Shown here: positions 35,747-47,135 of the stretch, in pieces
Position numbering within the stretch: position 1 is the stretch's first letter
How the letters are laid out: each line of letters begins with the position of its first letter
NCBI GenBank assembly: GCA_009809945.1
Contig: WTPW01000199.1
Coordinates: forward strand, 490,596 to 554,595
Length of the DNA: 64,000 bases
From: Gigaspora margarita
Lineage: Eukaryota; Glomeromycota; Glomeromycetes; Diversisporales; Gigasporaceae
Reading direction: 5' to 3'
The notes under the pieces: model-generated
Told to the model about the DNA's origin: nothing
Database searches by the model: none
Seen by the model: the letters and a program-made list of their open reading frames with translations, nothing else
Translations under genes and position numbers: made by a program

Positions 35747-36669
35747 NNNNNNNNNNNNNNNNNNNNNNNNNNNNNNNNNNNNNNNNNNNNNNNNNNNNNN
35801 NNNNNNNNNNNNNNNNNNNNNNNNNNNNNNNNNNNNNNNNNNNNNNNNNNNNNNNNNNNNNNNNNNNNNNNNNNNNNNNNNNNNNNNNNNNNNNNNNNNN
35901 NNNNNNNNNNNNNNNNNNNNNNNNNNNNNNNNNNNNNNNNNNNNNNNNNNNNNNNNNNNNNNNNNNNNNNNNNNNNNNNNNNNNNNNNNNNNNNNNNNNN
36001 NNNNNNNNNNNNNNNNNNNNNNNNNNNNNNNNNNNNNNNNNNNNNNNNNNNNNNNNNNNNNNNNNNNNNNNNNNNNNNNNNNNNNNNNNNNNNNNNNNNN
36101 NNNNNNNNNNNNNNNNNNNNNNNNNNNNNNNNNNNNNNNNNNNNNNNNNNNNNNNNNNNNNNNNNNNNNNNNNNNNNNNNNNNNNNNNNNNNNNNNNNNN
36201 NNNNNNNNNNNNNNNNNNNNNNNNNNNNNNNNNNNNNNNNNNNNNNNNNNNNNNNNNNNNNNNNNNNNNNNNNNNNNNNNNNNNNNNNNNNNNNNNNNNN
36301 NNNNNNNNNNNNNNNNNNNNNNNNNNNNNNNNNNNNNNNNNNNNNNNNNNNNNNNNNNNNNNNNNNNNNNNNNNNNNNNNNNNNNNNNNNNNNNNNNNNN
36401 NNNNNNNNNNNNNNNNNNNNNNNNNNNNNNNNNTTTATGTTTACATCTACTTAGGTTATGCAAGGCTAATTTTTCATTTTGCACAGCAAAGAATAAAAAA
36501 ATTAGGTCGCCAGTCACAATTTTTCTTCCATCCTATCGGACAATTATGGGAAAGTAAGAACCCTATCGGGACACCAAATGAGAATAGCAGAAAAAAATAA
36601 ATGTCAAAAATCGAACAACTGGCACAATTGGGGATCTAAAAAAAGAAAAAACCAACTTTGCGTGGCCTA
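35648..36669. mobile_element. TIR element containing an assembly gap
   Basis: The left AGGCCACGCAAAGTTGATTTTT and the right AAACCAACTTTGCGTGGCCT are inverted repeats of about 20 bp. The middle is mostly N. A run of about 30 T precedes the gap. Inner sequence (ttatgcaaggctaatttttc, attttgcacagcaaagaa) recurs at 37105-37150, suggesting a second, partial copy. Confidence 0.55.
35747..36433. other. Assembly gap (687 N)
   Basis: Unknown bases next to a long T run. Frames spanning it are artefacts. Confidence 0.95.
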
Positions 36670-38705
36670 AAAATAAACCAATTATAATGCAAACTATGAT
36701 CGTCAGAATAGCAGGTAAATGTAGTTGATTTTTCGTTTTCTATTACTTGAAATCTAAAACTTAGGTGGTCAGTTCGAAATTTTTTTTTTGTTTTTTAAAA
36801 ATTTTCTGTAAATTACCACATTTTGCAAAATGATGCGACTTTTGATAAAATTTATAGATTGCTGCATCTCCTACAATTGCCTGGATGTCGTCTGATTGCA
36901 TAAATGTAAAAGGTTGTAAAGTGCGTTTTTTAACCAAAGATTCAATATTATTTAATTATTTTCACGAAATTTGTTAGCCATATCTATGCTCACTAAAAAA
37001 TCATTGTACAATAGTGCAACCGGACAACGATTAAGTGATGTTCAAGTGATAATATTCAATCAAAAGCACAAACTGCGATAGTGGAATAATATCACGTCTA
37101 CTAACCCTATGCAAGGTTAATTTTTCATTTTGCACAGCAGAGAATCAAAAAATGCACATTTTCCCATCACTAATTACAATAACATTAAGCCACACTGAAA
37201 TCACAATTCCATTATTACAAACATATTTGACTTTAACTACATACTGTGACCGAAATAGCAAGTTCAGTATCAGAATTTTCACCAACCCATGGTAGTAATC
37301 ACGATAGAAATCACGATACAAACCTCAACCACACTTTAGTCACCAAAATGGTAAGTTTTTAATAGACTTTTACAGTATTTTATCTGAAATTACAATAATT
37401 TCAAATACAGTTAAATTAACATAAACATGTTTATTGTCTTTGGGAATAACGGGTAAGTTTTGTAACTAATTTCTTATGGTAGAAATTATAATTATTCCAA
37501 CGCGAGCTGACTCCACATTAATTATATGCTGTGGTAATCGGAATAGCAAATGAGTACTATAACAGCATTTTTTGATACAGTAGCTAATGATTAGATCATA
37601 TCAACTATGATAAAATCTTACCATTGTATTTACCATATTTGCGACTTGGTTTGTAACAGGATCTTTTACAGTATTCGTGTTAGAAAACTATAATTGTAAA
37701 GTCGGCTAATGTAGCCTTAAACAAGAATTTTTTTTTGCAGTAGTTAATATAATTAACATTCTAGGTAAGATGGGTGACGCGAATGCACCACCCGTCGCCC
37801 TAGTCTTTTGAAAGTCAAACGCCTTGACTATTTGGAATCGCAATCACATTACCAACAAAACAAAAACCAATCATTTATGTCACATGATTAAAATCAGCAG
37901 AAAAAACAAAAAAAATTCCATTTGAGGCAAATCTTTCAATCACTTACAGATAATACAAAAATTTGTGTAACTATAAAGCAAAATTATTATTTATATTTTC
38001 ATGCGCCAAGCTTCAGTGACACTGTGGATCATCATTTTGTTAAAATGTGCTGCTGTTGCGATGAAGTATCATCTATTCTTAACAAATATTAGTATGGTTT
38101 AAGCTGACTAATTTAATATTGCTTGTACCGTATTTTGGAATTACGTGAGTTTAGAATTTAAAAAATTTTATTTATTTGCTTAAATAATTTAACAATTAAA
38201 ACTAATAAATAATGCATTCTCATTAATGAAATGAGTCAAATGCATTCAAAGAATTAATCAGATATTTACAGTAATTTTAATAGTGACCAATTAGTATATA
38301 ATTGTTGCTTAAAATTAACTTTATTTAGTTAGGAAAAATGATGCAGCTAATTGATATTATTAATAAAGTTATCTTCGAAATTCGCAATTAGGTACAAAAT
38401 TATTATAATATTCTTACTAATTCATTACAAGAACCAATTAGAAGGGAAATAATGTTTATATTTAAATTTGTAAAAAATATAAAAGTTTAATCTTTTTTAA
38501 ACCTCTTTAAAAAAATAAAGTGCGCAAATTTCGAAAAAACTATTAGCATAAAATATTATTCTTACGAAGGATACATTTACACAATGGTAGATATTGAATT
38601 TTAACCAAATTTTTTTTTTATTTAAAAATTGAATTTTTTAATTTAAAAATTGATTGTTTTTTCTTATTTAAATATATGATATATTTATATGAATAGAAAT
38701 TTAGA

Positions 38706-39187
38706 ATGCGTATTTTTCTCATTTTTTTGGTCATGGTTTTGGTGTTAATTGCCGCGACCGATGCTCGCAAAAAAAAACAAGAAACACAAGAAGTTAAGAG
38801 GTGGACCAAATAAACCCGCTACACAAATCAATCAAGGTGGACCAAATAAACCAGCTACACTTATTAATCCAGGTGGACCAAATAAACCAGCTACAGTTAT
38901 TAATCCAAGCGGACCAAATATACCAGCTACACTTATTAATCCAGGTGGACCAAATAAACCAATTACTACCACGACTCCACCAGCTAAGATAGCTGGGGAA
39001 ACCCCCACCACTACTACATTAACTGCTACTAAAAGTAATTTAAGATTTTTTAACAAAGATGATTTCGTAATATAAGATACATTCTGATATCATTAAACTT
39101 TTTCTAGGTTGCCGATTTTTTTGTCCTGCGTGTGCTACTGCAAAACCGATTCATTGCAACATTGCTTGCTCAACTGTATGCGATTAA
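38706..39187 (+). CDS. Small secreted cysteine-rich repeat protein, two exons (paralogue 2)
   Basis: ATG at 38706 opens a signal peptide-like run (MRIFLIFLVMVLVLIAATDA). A run of nine A at 38769-38777 then shifts the frame: with eight A the signal peptide would continue into the repeat domain, so this is either a one-base sequence error or a real frameshift. The repeat domain has about five 12-residue units of type GGPNKPATLINP (38797-38970), followed by a Thr/Pro stretch. The intron is 39035-39107 (73 bp, GTAATT...TTTCTAG, phase 1). Exon 2 (39108-39187) encodes CRFFCPACATAKPIHC, then NIACSTVCD, with Cys spacing C-x3-C-x2-C-x6-C-x3-C-x3-C. Intron phase, intron ends and signal peptide match the paralogue at 28681, while the middle has diverged completely. 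Secretion is inferred; function unknown. Confidence 0.7.
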
Positions 39188-39189
39188 TG

Positions 39190-40370
39190 TTTTACTACAA
39201 TAATTAATCATATTACCTATAGTGTTTATTACATTATAGAGTTTGCATTATCAAAAAAAATATTTAGCAATTTTAGCGAAATTAGATTTTAAAAAATTTA
39301 CCTTTAATACATAAATCGGAATTTATTTAAAAGCTTTCAAAAATGAGCATAATTATTTTGAATTAATCCTTTTCAGACCAATATAATATAGTCAACATAT
39401 CAAATGTCACATTAATTGATTAATAAAAAAATCTTTTTAATTACTTTGTAATCTCAATCTCAATATGTTATCTAACGTTTTATTTTGTTGTAATTTAAGT
39501 GATTGACATTCATGGTATCATTGAGCGCCTCAAAAGTAAATTATTAGAGATATTTAGAGATATTCAATTTTGATCGGTCTATATTGCCATATATGAGTGT
39601 ACTGTACAGTATAATGATTATAAACTAAATCGAATCAAATTTTTATCATGTACAGTATTGGTTAGGTTGTGCGATTTTTGTAGCTCATTTCATATTTGTG
39701 CAGGAAATCTACAACCGAAATTTCTTTGCAATTTCAAGAAGGGAAGAATTTTATCATCCATTATTATAAGATATATATTTGGAATTAATATTGATATTGG
39801 TAATGATATTGATATTGCTATTTCTATTTCTATTAATATAGCTATTAGGTTAAATATAAAACCCAGTTGCGATATCGTTTTAATAATTAAAAAAGGCATT
39901 ATTTTGTCCTTTTATTAGTCTTTACCTAATTTACAAATGTACTTTTGCATATTTTTTGTCTTTTAATTTTTGTCTTTCCGGATTTTTTACCGTACAGATT
40001 AATCGATAAAGACCATATTGAAAGATTGCAGCGGAAGAATTTATAATCATTTTTAAATTCAGGCTATGTTTATGTGACTATAAAACATGGCTAGAACTTG
40101 ATTCTGTGATATTTTTATTATATGATATTGGGATTTACTATTTTCCCAAATTTTATAATATTTAAAAAAAAACTCAAAAACGGCTTTGACCTGAAAATAA
40201 GCTACCCACAATCGACAAAAGTCGCTACATAGTAAAGTCTAAATTTTACTAAGCAAATCGATTAAAATCGCTTAAGTAAACTTATTCAGAAAGTCAAAAT
40301 ACTTACTACAAAATTTTCATAAGTATTAGAGAATTTTTTATTAATTGACTTTTGATTTGGACGTTGATAA
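39190..40370. other. Intergenic DNA
   Basis: The first 350 bp match the region after the other secreted-protein gene. At 39785-39850 a short run of gatattgatattgctattt-like hexamers produces an isoleucine-rich frame that is not a gene. Confidence 0.4.
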
Positions 40371-40374
40371 AGCA

Positions 40375-40700
40375 CACCACTGGTGTTCAACACCACATGT
40401 GTTTTGATCAATCAAAAATCATGAATTCGTGTAACGTGAAGATCAGGTGTAACCCGAATTTTTTGAAAAAATGGGGATTTTTTCAAAAACCATCTATATC
40501 GAAAAATTCTGTCTAAGAAACCTATCTTCACATTCTAACAAAAAAAATTCCTTGCAAAATTTTGGTATAAACAAATTTCTAATCCAAACCTTAACATGAA
40601 CTCTAACCCTACCCTAATGTCAAAAAAATTTTGCATATCTGATATTATCATTTGTATTTACTGGTGTTGAACACCACAGGTGTGATATATATATATTGTT
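40375..40700. mobile_element. MITE-like element, same family as 9080-9412
   Basis: The left CACACCACTGGTGTTCAACA and the right tggtgttgaacaccacaggtgtg form inverted repeats. The interior shares ctgtctaagaaac, aaaattttggtataaac and ctaccctaatgtc with the 9-kb element. The target duplication is unclear. Confidence 0.6.
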
Positions 40701-40977
40701 TGATTTTTACGTTTGACAGAAAAATTAAAATTTTTTAAAAAAATATATTCAACAAACATAAAAATTAAAAGTTAAATAATAAAAAATTCTTCAATTTTAT
40801 AAACATTTCAGAGTATGTGTATTTTGGTCTTTCAAACAAGTTTATTTAATCAATAATTATTGATTGATATAGTAGAATTTAGATTTTACTATGTAGCAAC
40901 TATCTGCAATTTACTAATAATCAATTTTGCTTCAATATTATTGGCTGTATATACTATATATATATAGGGTGTGATAG

Positions 40978-41482
40978 ATGGATGACCCCCCTAGAAAATT
41001 ACATGATTTACTGCACTTCCCTAAGGAATACTCTAAAGAAGAAAAAGGTAATGCATTTGCAAGACTACTAGCAGCAAGAGCTGCAAAATTTGAGAAAGAT
41101 AAAAAAAAAGCAGAAGAATCCAAACCCCAAGAAACATTTGGAGGAGGAAGATATCCAAAAAGAAGTAATACTAAATACTGTAAACATTGTAAAACTAATA
41201 CCCATACTACTGAAGACTGTTATTCACACTGAGCAAAAGAAGTTGATGAACCTATGGTCTTCTAGGCTCAGAAAAATAAATAGCAACAATGGCCTCAAAG
41301 ATTTAAAAATAACTACCAAAACAACTATTGAAAAAAACAAGTTTACAATGCTGAAACCATCAATAATGATAATATCAGTAAATACCAAGAATTTCAAGAA
41401 TACTTGAAAGTGAAGCAAGCCTACCTTGCAAGTATCCAAGACTATAAACCAAAAAAGAAAGAAGCATCTAATCTTGAAACAA
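40978..41482 (+). pseudogene. Gag-like protein with CCHC zinc knuckle (5' part of the large element)
   Basis: ATG at 40978 follows a stop three bases upstream. The protein begins MDDPPRKLHDLLHFPKEYSK, has an alanine/lysine-rich helix (FARLLAARAAKFEKDKKKAE) and a zinc knuckle CKHCKTNTHTTEDC (C-x2-C-x5-H-x4-C). A stop at 41230 ends this frame; the shifted frame after it remains protein-like (EYLKVKQAYLASIQDYKPKK) with internal stops, up to the point where copy B of the 1.9-kb element is inserted. CCHC knuckles bind nucleic acid in retroelement gag proteins; the assignment to gag is inferred from knuckle, charge and downstream RT. All later pieces to 55 kb lie on the same strand. Confidence 0.6.
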
Positions 41483-43387
41483 CATTAGCAAATTTATAGT
41501 AGCAAAATTTTTTGAAAAATCTTGCGATTATGCAATATCTTTTTGAAAAATTTTGCTAAACACAATATATTTCAAAATATTTCAGTTTGCAAAATATTTT
41601 GAAAGTAATTTCGAAATATTTTGAAAGTGATATCGAAATATTTTTCAAAATATTTTAGTTCAAAATAATTCAAAATATTTTCAAAATATTTTAGATCTAG
41701 GAAACCAAGCTAGATTAGTAGAACTGTAACCTGAATTATACCAAGAGTGTACTTGACTATATTTTCGAAATACTTCAAAATTTTGTATGATGTATCAAAA
41801 TTAATCTACAAATTCTGTATTACAAAATCAGATTAGATCTTTTGTTTATAAATTAGATCTTCTACATTGTTTTTTCATTTTATTTTGGTTTTTTTATTTT
41901 TGTTTTGATTTTTTATTTTTGTTTTGGTTTTTTTGATTTTGTTTTCATTTTGTTATTTTTTTTATTTATTTATTTTTTTACATTTTACAAGAACACCACC
42001 CTTTGCAAAAAAACCAACAACTTTTTGGCACTTTGCAAGAACACAAGTTGACTTTGCAAGCCAACTCAGACTTCTGACACTTTGCAAGAACATCAACAAC
42101 AATTTATAAATTTCCAAGAATGATCTTTAGAGAAATGATTTAGTTTGGCATAAGTTTCTGTAAGTTTTGCTTTTGTTTGACATTTGTTTTTTTTGTTTTT
42201 GTTTTTTTTTTAATTTTTTTTTATTGATTTATTTTATTCTGGCACTTTGTGAGAACATACTGGCACTTTGAAAAAAACCAACCTAGACTTTTTTGCCATT
42301 TTACGAATATTAACTTGGCTTTTGGCAATTTCTGGATTTTTAGAAAAATGGAGTTTGGGGCTTCCTTTATTTTTTTTTATTCAGTTTTTTGTTTTTTATT
42401 TGTTTTTTTTACTTATTTTTTAATTTTTATTTTATATTTCTGACTTCTTTGGCACTTTGCAAAAAAACAACCTACCTTTCTAGCACTTTACAAGAACACC
42501 AACTTTAAGAACACCAACTCTAACTTCTTTGGCACTTTGCAAGAACAAACTAAATTTTTTCAGCAATTTGCAAGAATACCAACACTTCTGAGAAGTGTTT
42601 GTTTTATTTTTTAACTTCTTTACTATTTTTAAGAAGTATTTAAAAAAAAGAGCAAAATGAAGATAATAGCCAAACAAAAGAAATAGCTGAAGTGAAATGA
42701 TAGTTAAAACAAAGAAATGAAATAATAGCTAACTGGGAGTGAGCAAAAATAAGTATATAGAGCTAGTTTTTTATGGAATTATATGCGATGAAGTGTAAAA
42801 GTATTTTAAATACTATTTTTTCATTTTTGTTTTTGTTTTTTTTCATTTTTTTTTGGGTTCATTTCTTTTCATCATTTTTTTCCATTTTTTTTGTATAATA
42901 ATATATAATAAAATATGTAATAGTAAATAAAAATATATATTTAATTTAAAATAAATTTAAAATATATAATATATAATAATAAATAAAAAATATAAAATTT
43001 TATATTAAATTGTGAAACAATGCAAAAACTTGTAAAAACATTCAAAAATTTGCAAAAGCATGATTATGCAAATATGTATATCATTTTTTATTTTTTTAAT
43101 AAATTTTGAAATTTTGTAAAATATTGCAAAATATTGCGATAATATACAAAATATTGCCTCCTGTAACTCAGAGAAGGAATAGTTAGATACAGGGTTGCAT
43201 TGTTTTATTTGCCCTATTTTGCAATATTTCACAATATATTTTGAAGTATTTTGAAATTTCTTTCAAAATATTTTGAAAGAAATGCGTACTGAAATCTTTC
43301 AAAAGTTTTTGCATCAATTGCAATTCTTTTGAAAGATTTCGGCTTGCAATTTCTTTTAAAAGATTTCATATATTTATTTTGCTAATG
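41483..43387. mobile_element. Copy B of the 1.9-kb non-autonomous TIR element (1905 bp)
   Basis: It starts CATTAGCAAATTTATAG and ends TTTATTTTGCTAATG, flanked by AA on both sides (probably a mutated TA or an AA target). The interior closely parallels copy C. Ignoring the element and one flank copy, the reading frame on the left (ASNLET) runs on into ILEDSENEVQLF on the right, which proves insertion into a coding sequence. Confidence 0.85.
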
Positions 43388-43521
43388 AATATTAGAAGAT
43401 TCTGAAAATGAAGTACAGTTGTTCTAAAGGGAACCTGTGTGCTACTTAGGACTCACTTCCAAATAACTACACTAGTTGTAGCACAAAGTATTATAACAAA
43501 TATTATAAACAATATAATTAA

Positions 43522-44031
43522 CATATATTTAATATTGAAAAATGTATAGAATCATATCAATATAACAAATTATTAAATAAAGTATCAAGTTTTCAAAACA
43601 AACTATACTCAGCAAATGAATATTCAAACTTATATTTTTTAATACAAACACATATCAACAAAAGAAAACCCAAAAGGGCAAAAGGTTTTTATTTTGTAGT
43701 ATTAGTAAATAATATATCTATGGAATTTAAACTAGAAAAAGGAAGCACCAATACAATAATGGGTATAAACTATGCACAAGCATTAGAAATACATAATATA
43801 ATAAAAAAACTAGCAATAGAAGAAGCAGTAAGGAGCAATATAACTATACTAGACAAAATGCTAGTAAATCTCAAAATCAATAAATACTTTACACCAAATG
43901 TAAAGATTAATATGATAAAAACCCAATCTAAATACATCCTTCTAAGTAACAAAATACAATCAGAACTAGGTATTACTAAAGACTTCAAAAATCAAATTAT
44001 TAAAATGAATAAAAAACCTATAACCAATTAA
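43522..44031 (+). pseudogene. Unknown lysine-rich protein of the large element
   Basis: The frame is open for 169 codons (43522-44031) without a break. The first ATG in it that follows a plausible context is 43720. The protein is basic, with KRKPKRAKGFYF and a helical second half (YAQALEIHNIIKKLAIEEAV). I recognise no domain. It lies between copies B and C of the 1.9-kb element, both of which interrupt the same plus-strand gene series. After the stop the protein-like frame continues (ANSYSNSFY) to the copy C junction. Confidence 0.45.
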
Positions 44032-44077
44032 CAAACCTTAATTAGTTGAGCAAACAGTTATAGCAACTCATTCTATA

Positions 44078-46023
44078 CATCAGCAAATTTATAGTACCAA
44101 AATCTTTTGAAAAATCTTGTGAACATGCAAAATCTTTGAAAGATTTCACATATCACAATATATTTCAAAATATTTTGAAATATATTTCGAAATATTTCAG
44201 TATTCAAAGTATTTCAAAAATAGTTTCAAAGTATTTCGAAAGTGGATTCGAAATATTTTTTAAAATATTTAGTAATCAAAATAATTCAAAATATTTTAGA
44301 ACTGGCTAGATAGGCTGGATTAGTAGATATGTAACCTTGGTCATGCCAAGGATGCATTGGACTATATTTTCAAAATACTTCAAAATATTGTATGATATAT
44401 CGAAATTAATCTACAAATTCTGTATTACAAGATCAGATCAGATCTTTGTTTATAAATTAGATCTTTTATACAGTTTTATATTGTTTTTTTTCTTTTACTT
44501 TGTTTTACATTGTTTTTAGTTTTGTTTTGTTTTTTGTTTTCATTTTGTTTTTCTTTTTTTTTTTATTTATTTATTTTTTAATTTTTTTTACACTTTACAA
44601 ACCCTTTGCAAGAAAACCAAATACTTTTCAGCACATTGCGAAAATGCCAAATTGACTTTGCAAGCCAACTTAGACTTTTGACATGCTGCAAGAATGAACA
44701 ACAAATTTCTCTAGCAATTTTAAAATTTCTAAGAATGCTATTTTAGAGAAATAATTTAGTTAGGTGCAAGTTCTCGCAAGTTTTTACAAGGTTTCGCTAC
44801 ATTTATTTTTCATTTGACACTTTTGTTTTTGTTTTTTTTTATATTTTTTTTATTAATTTATTTTATTCTAGCACTTTGCAAGAACACAATACTTACTTCC
44901 TGGTACTTTGCAAGAAAATCAACCTAGACTTTTTGCCATTTTGCAAACATTAATCTGGCTTTTGGCAATTTCTGAATTTTCAGAGAAATGGAAATTTGGG
45001 GCTTCCTTTATTTTTTTTTTATTCAGTTTGCTTATATTTTTTTTATTTTTTTTTTATTTTTTTACTTATTTTTTAATTTTTATTTTATATTTCTGACTTC
45101 TTTGGCACTTTGCAAAAAAGGCACTTTACAAGAACACCAACTTTAAGAACAACAACTCTAACTTCTCTGCCACTTTGCAAGAACATACTAGATTTTTCTG
45201 GGAATACCAACACTTTTGAGAAGTAGTTTTTTTTATTTTTTCACTTCTCTACTATTTTTAGGAAGTATTTAAAAAGAAGAGCGAAATGAATATGATAGCC
45301 AAAACAAAAAAATAGCAAAAGTGAAAAGATAGTTAAAACAAAGAAACAAAATAATCGCTAACTGGGGTGAGCAAAAATAAGTATATAAAGCTAGTTTTTT
45401 ATGGGATTATATGCGACAAAGTGCGAAAGTATTTTAAATACTGTTTTTTTTCATTTCTATTTTTGTTTTTTGTTTTTTGTTTGGTATCATTTTTTTTGTT
45501 ATTTTTTCATTTTTTTTGTATAATATATGTATAACAATATATAATAAAATATGCAATATTGAATAAAAATGTATATTTAATTTAAACTAAATTCAAAATA
45601 TATAATATATAATAATAAATAAAAAATATAAAATTTTATATTATATTGCGAAACAATGCAAAAATCTGTAAAAATGTTCAAAAATTTGCAAAAGCGTGAT
45701 TATGTAAATATGTATATTATTTATTTATTTTTTAAAAAAAATTTTGAAATTTTGCAAAATATTGTAAAATAATGCAATAATATGCAAAATATTACCTCCT
45801 GTGACCCCAAAAGAAATAATTAGATACAGGGCTGCATTGTTTTTATTTGCTCTATTTCGCAATACATTTCAAAATATTTGAAATTTTTTTTGAAATCTTT
45901 TGAAAGAAATGCATACTGAAAGATTGCACATCTTTCAAAAGATTTCGCATTGATCGCAATTCTTTCAAAAGATTTTAGCATGCAATTTCTTTTGAAGAAT
46001 TTTGTATATTTATTTGGCTACTG
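44078..46023. mobile_element. Copy C of the 1.9-kb non-autonomous TIR element (1946 bp)
   Basis: It starts CATCAGCAAATTTATAG and ends TATTTATTTGGCTACTG, with TA on both sides (44076-44077, 46024-46025). Ignoring the element and one TA joins SNSFY to KTGWKYN in a single frame, so it too landed in coding DNA. It has the same internal order as copy B: subterminal GAAATCTTT motifs, ttgactatattttc block, repeated cactttgcaagaac units. Confidence 0.85.
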
Positions 46024-46379
46024 TAAAACAGGATGGAAATATAACCTTTTCAGTTATATAGGAATCTATGGACTAAATAAGCCCATTTCACACTGACTTG
46101 AATTTGAGCCACAAAAAAGTTATCAGATCAGACAAGAGGAAAAGGCACCCAATATTATAAAAGGAATAACAATAATATTATAAATCAATGACTATAGAAT
46201 AATAATTTGAGAAAACAATAGAATGTTTCAAAATATTTACTCTTCAATCCCATACTAGCCAAACACTTTAGTAAAAATCAAAAAAAGTAAACAAGAACTA
46301 TAAGTTTACTAAACCAAAAAAAGAACTATATAAATATTTCAGCCAAGCTTATGTAAATAATGAGGCATTGCACATATTC

Positions 46380-47135
46380 TATGAACAATGTATAAAAATA
46401 AGCAGTGCAAGAAGCAAATAGGCCTCACATGTAATGGTACATGGAATAAAATAGTTGAAGTGTAATCCAAACAGGAAGTAACCTAATCTAAACATTCTTA
46501 CAGTATAAGGAACTATATCAAAAAAAAATAATATGATGACTAAATGGATAGCATTACATACAGAAAATGCTGATATACAAAATGATATTAGAATAATATA
46601 TAGAAGGTAATAGACTTGCACAATTAGAATTGATAATACATGCATTAATAGGATTATCAATAAGCAACTAGCTTATATAGTCAAATAGTAAAATAAATTG
46701 AAAAACTGAAAAAATTTTTGAAGAAATACAAAGAGCATATAATATAGGATCCAAGTATTATATATTACATATAGGAACATCCAAAGATAGAAATAAGAAT
46801 GAAGTTAAATAAAACCTCAAAAAAATACTCAAGAGAACTAAGAATACTGACATAGTAATACTATTAGAAAACTCAGTATTTAGTAAATGTTATGGTGCAA
46901 CAATCCAAGAGTTGGATGAAAAAATATAGAGTAGGATAAAGAAAGAATTCTAATATAAAAAGAAAAACCAAGCAGAAATCTGATAGACAGACTTAAAATA
47001 TGGTTTGATACTCAGCATTATTTTGAAGCAGGAGTTGAAAAAACTCTTGAAGAATATAAAGAAGTACTTCGCAAACATGGTAATAAAATTAAGTTGTTCC
47101 ACTTAAATAATGTTACAAAACAATATATGTTAAGA
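46380..47135 (+). pseudogene. Endonuclease IV-like protein (AP endonuclease family 2 TIM barrel)
   Basis: Successive frame pieces match the order of endonuclease IV. EEIQRAYNIGSKYYILHIGT gives the strand ending in the metal-binding His of H-x-G. TDIVILLENSVFSK carries the Glu of L-E-N (codon at 46867). After a frame shift near 46945, IWFDTQHYFEAGV has the Asp-x-x-His pair (47007 and 47016), and KIKLFHLNNV the His-Leu-Asn pair (47100). Upstream (about 46600-46700) a decayed stretch with IHALIGLSISN sits where the family has its H-A-x-Y motif. Known function: cleaves DNA 5' of abasic sites using three zinc ions. Several in-frame stops and at least one shift make this copy dead. The end after HLNNV does not resemble the family C-terminus, so it may be truncated or fused to the next protein. 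Recognition is by motif order, not by search. Confidence 0.7.

Larger units (their letters stand above)
35280..37720. repeat. Degenerate array around the gap
   Basis: Variants of a roughly 100-bp unit (aataacaagtttgtaacagaatt ... tttcaatgcaaactaactcaaccttaatcacatactgtgat) recur near 35290, 35400, 35520, 35600, 37180, 37260, 37330, 37450 and 37520. They are diverged. No coding potential. Confidence 0.5.

Noticed and set aside
35563-36600. Reading frames across the second N gap
   Set aside because: Same reason; only poly-Phe and a few real codons flank the N run.
41483-46023. CRISPR-like array (repeated cactttgcaagaac units)
   Set aside because: Units are irregular in length and spacing, diverged, and in a eukaryotic transposable element; no cas genes.
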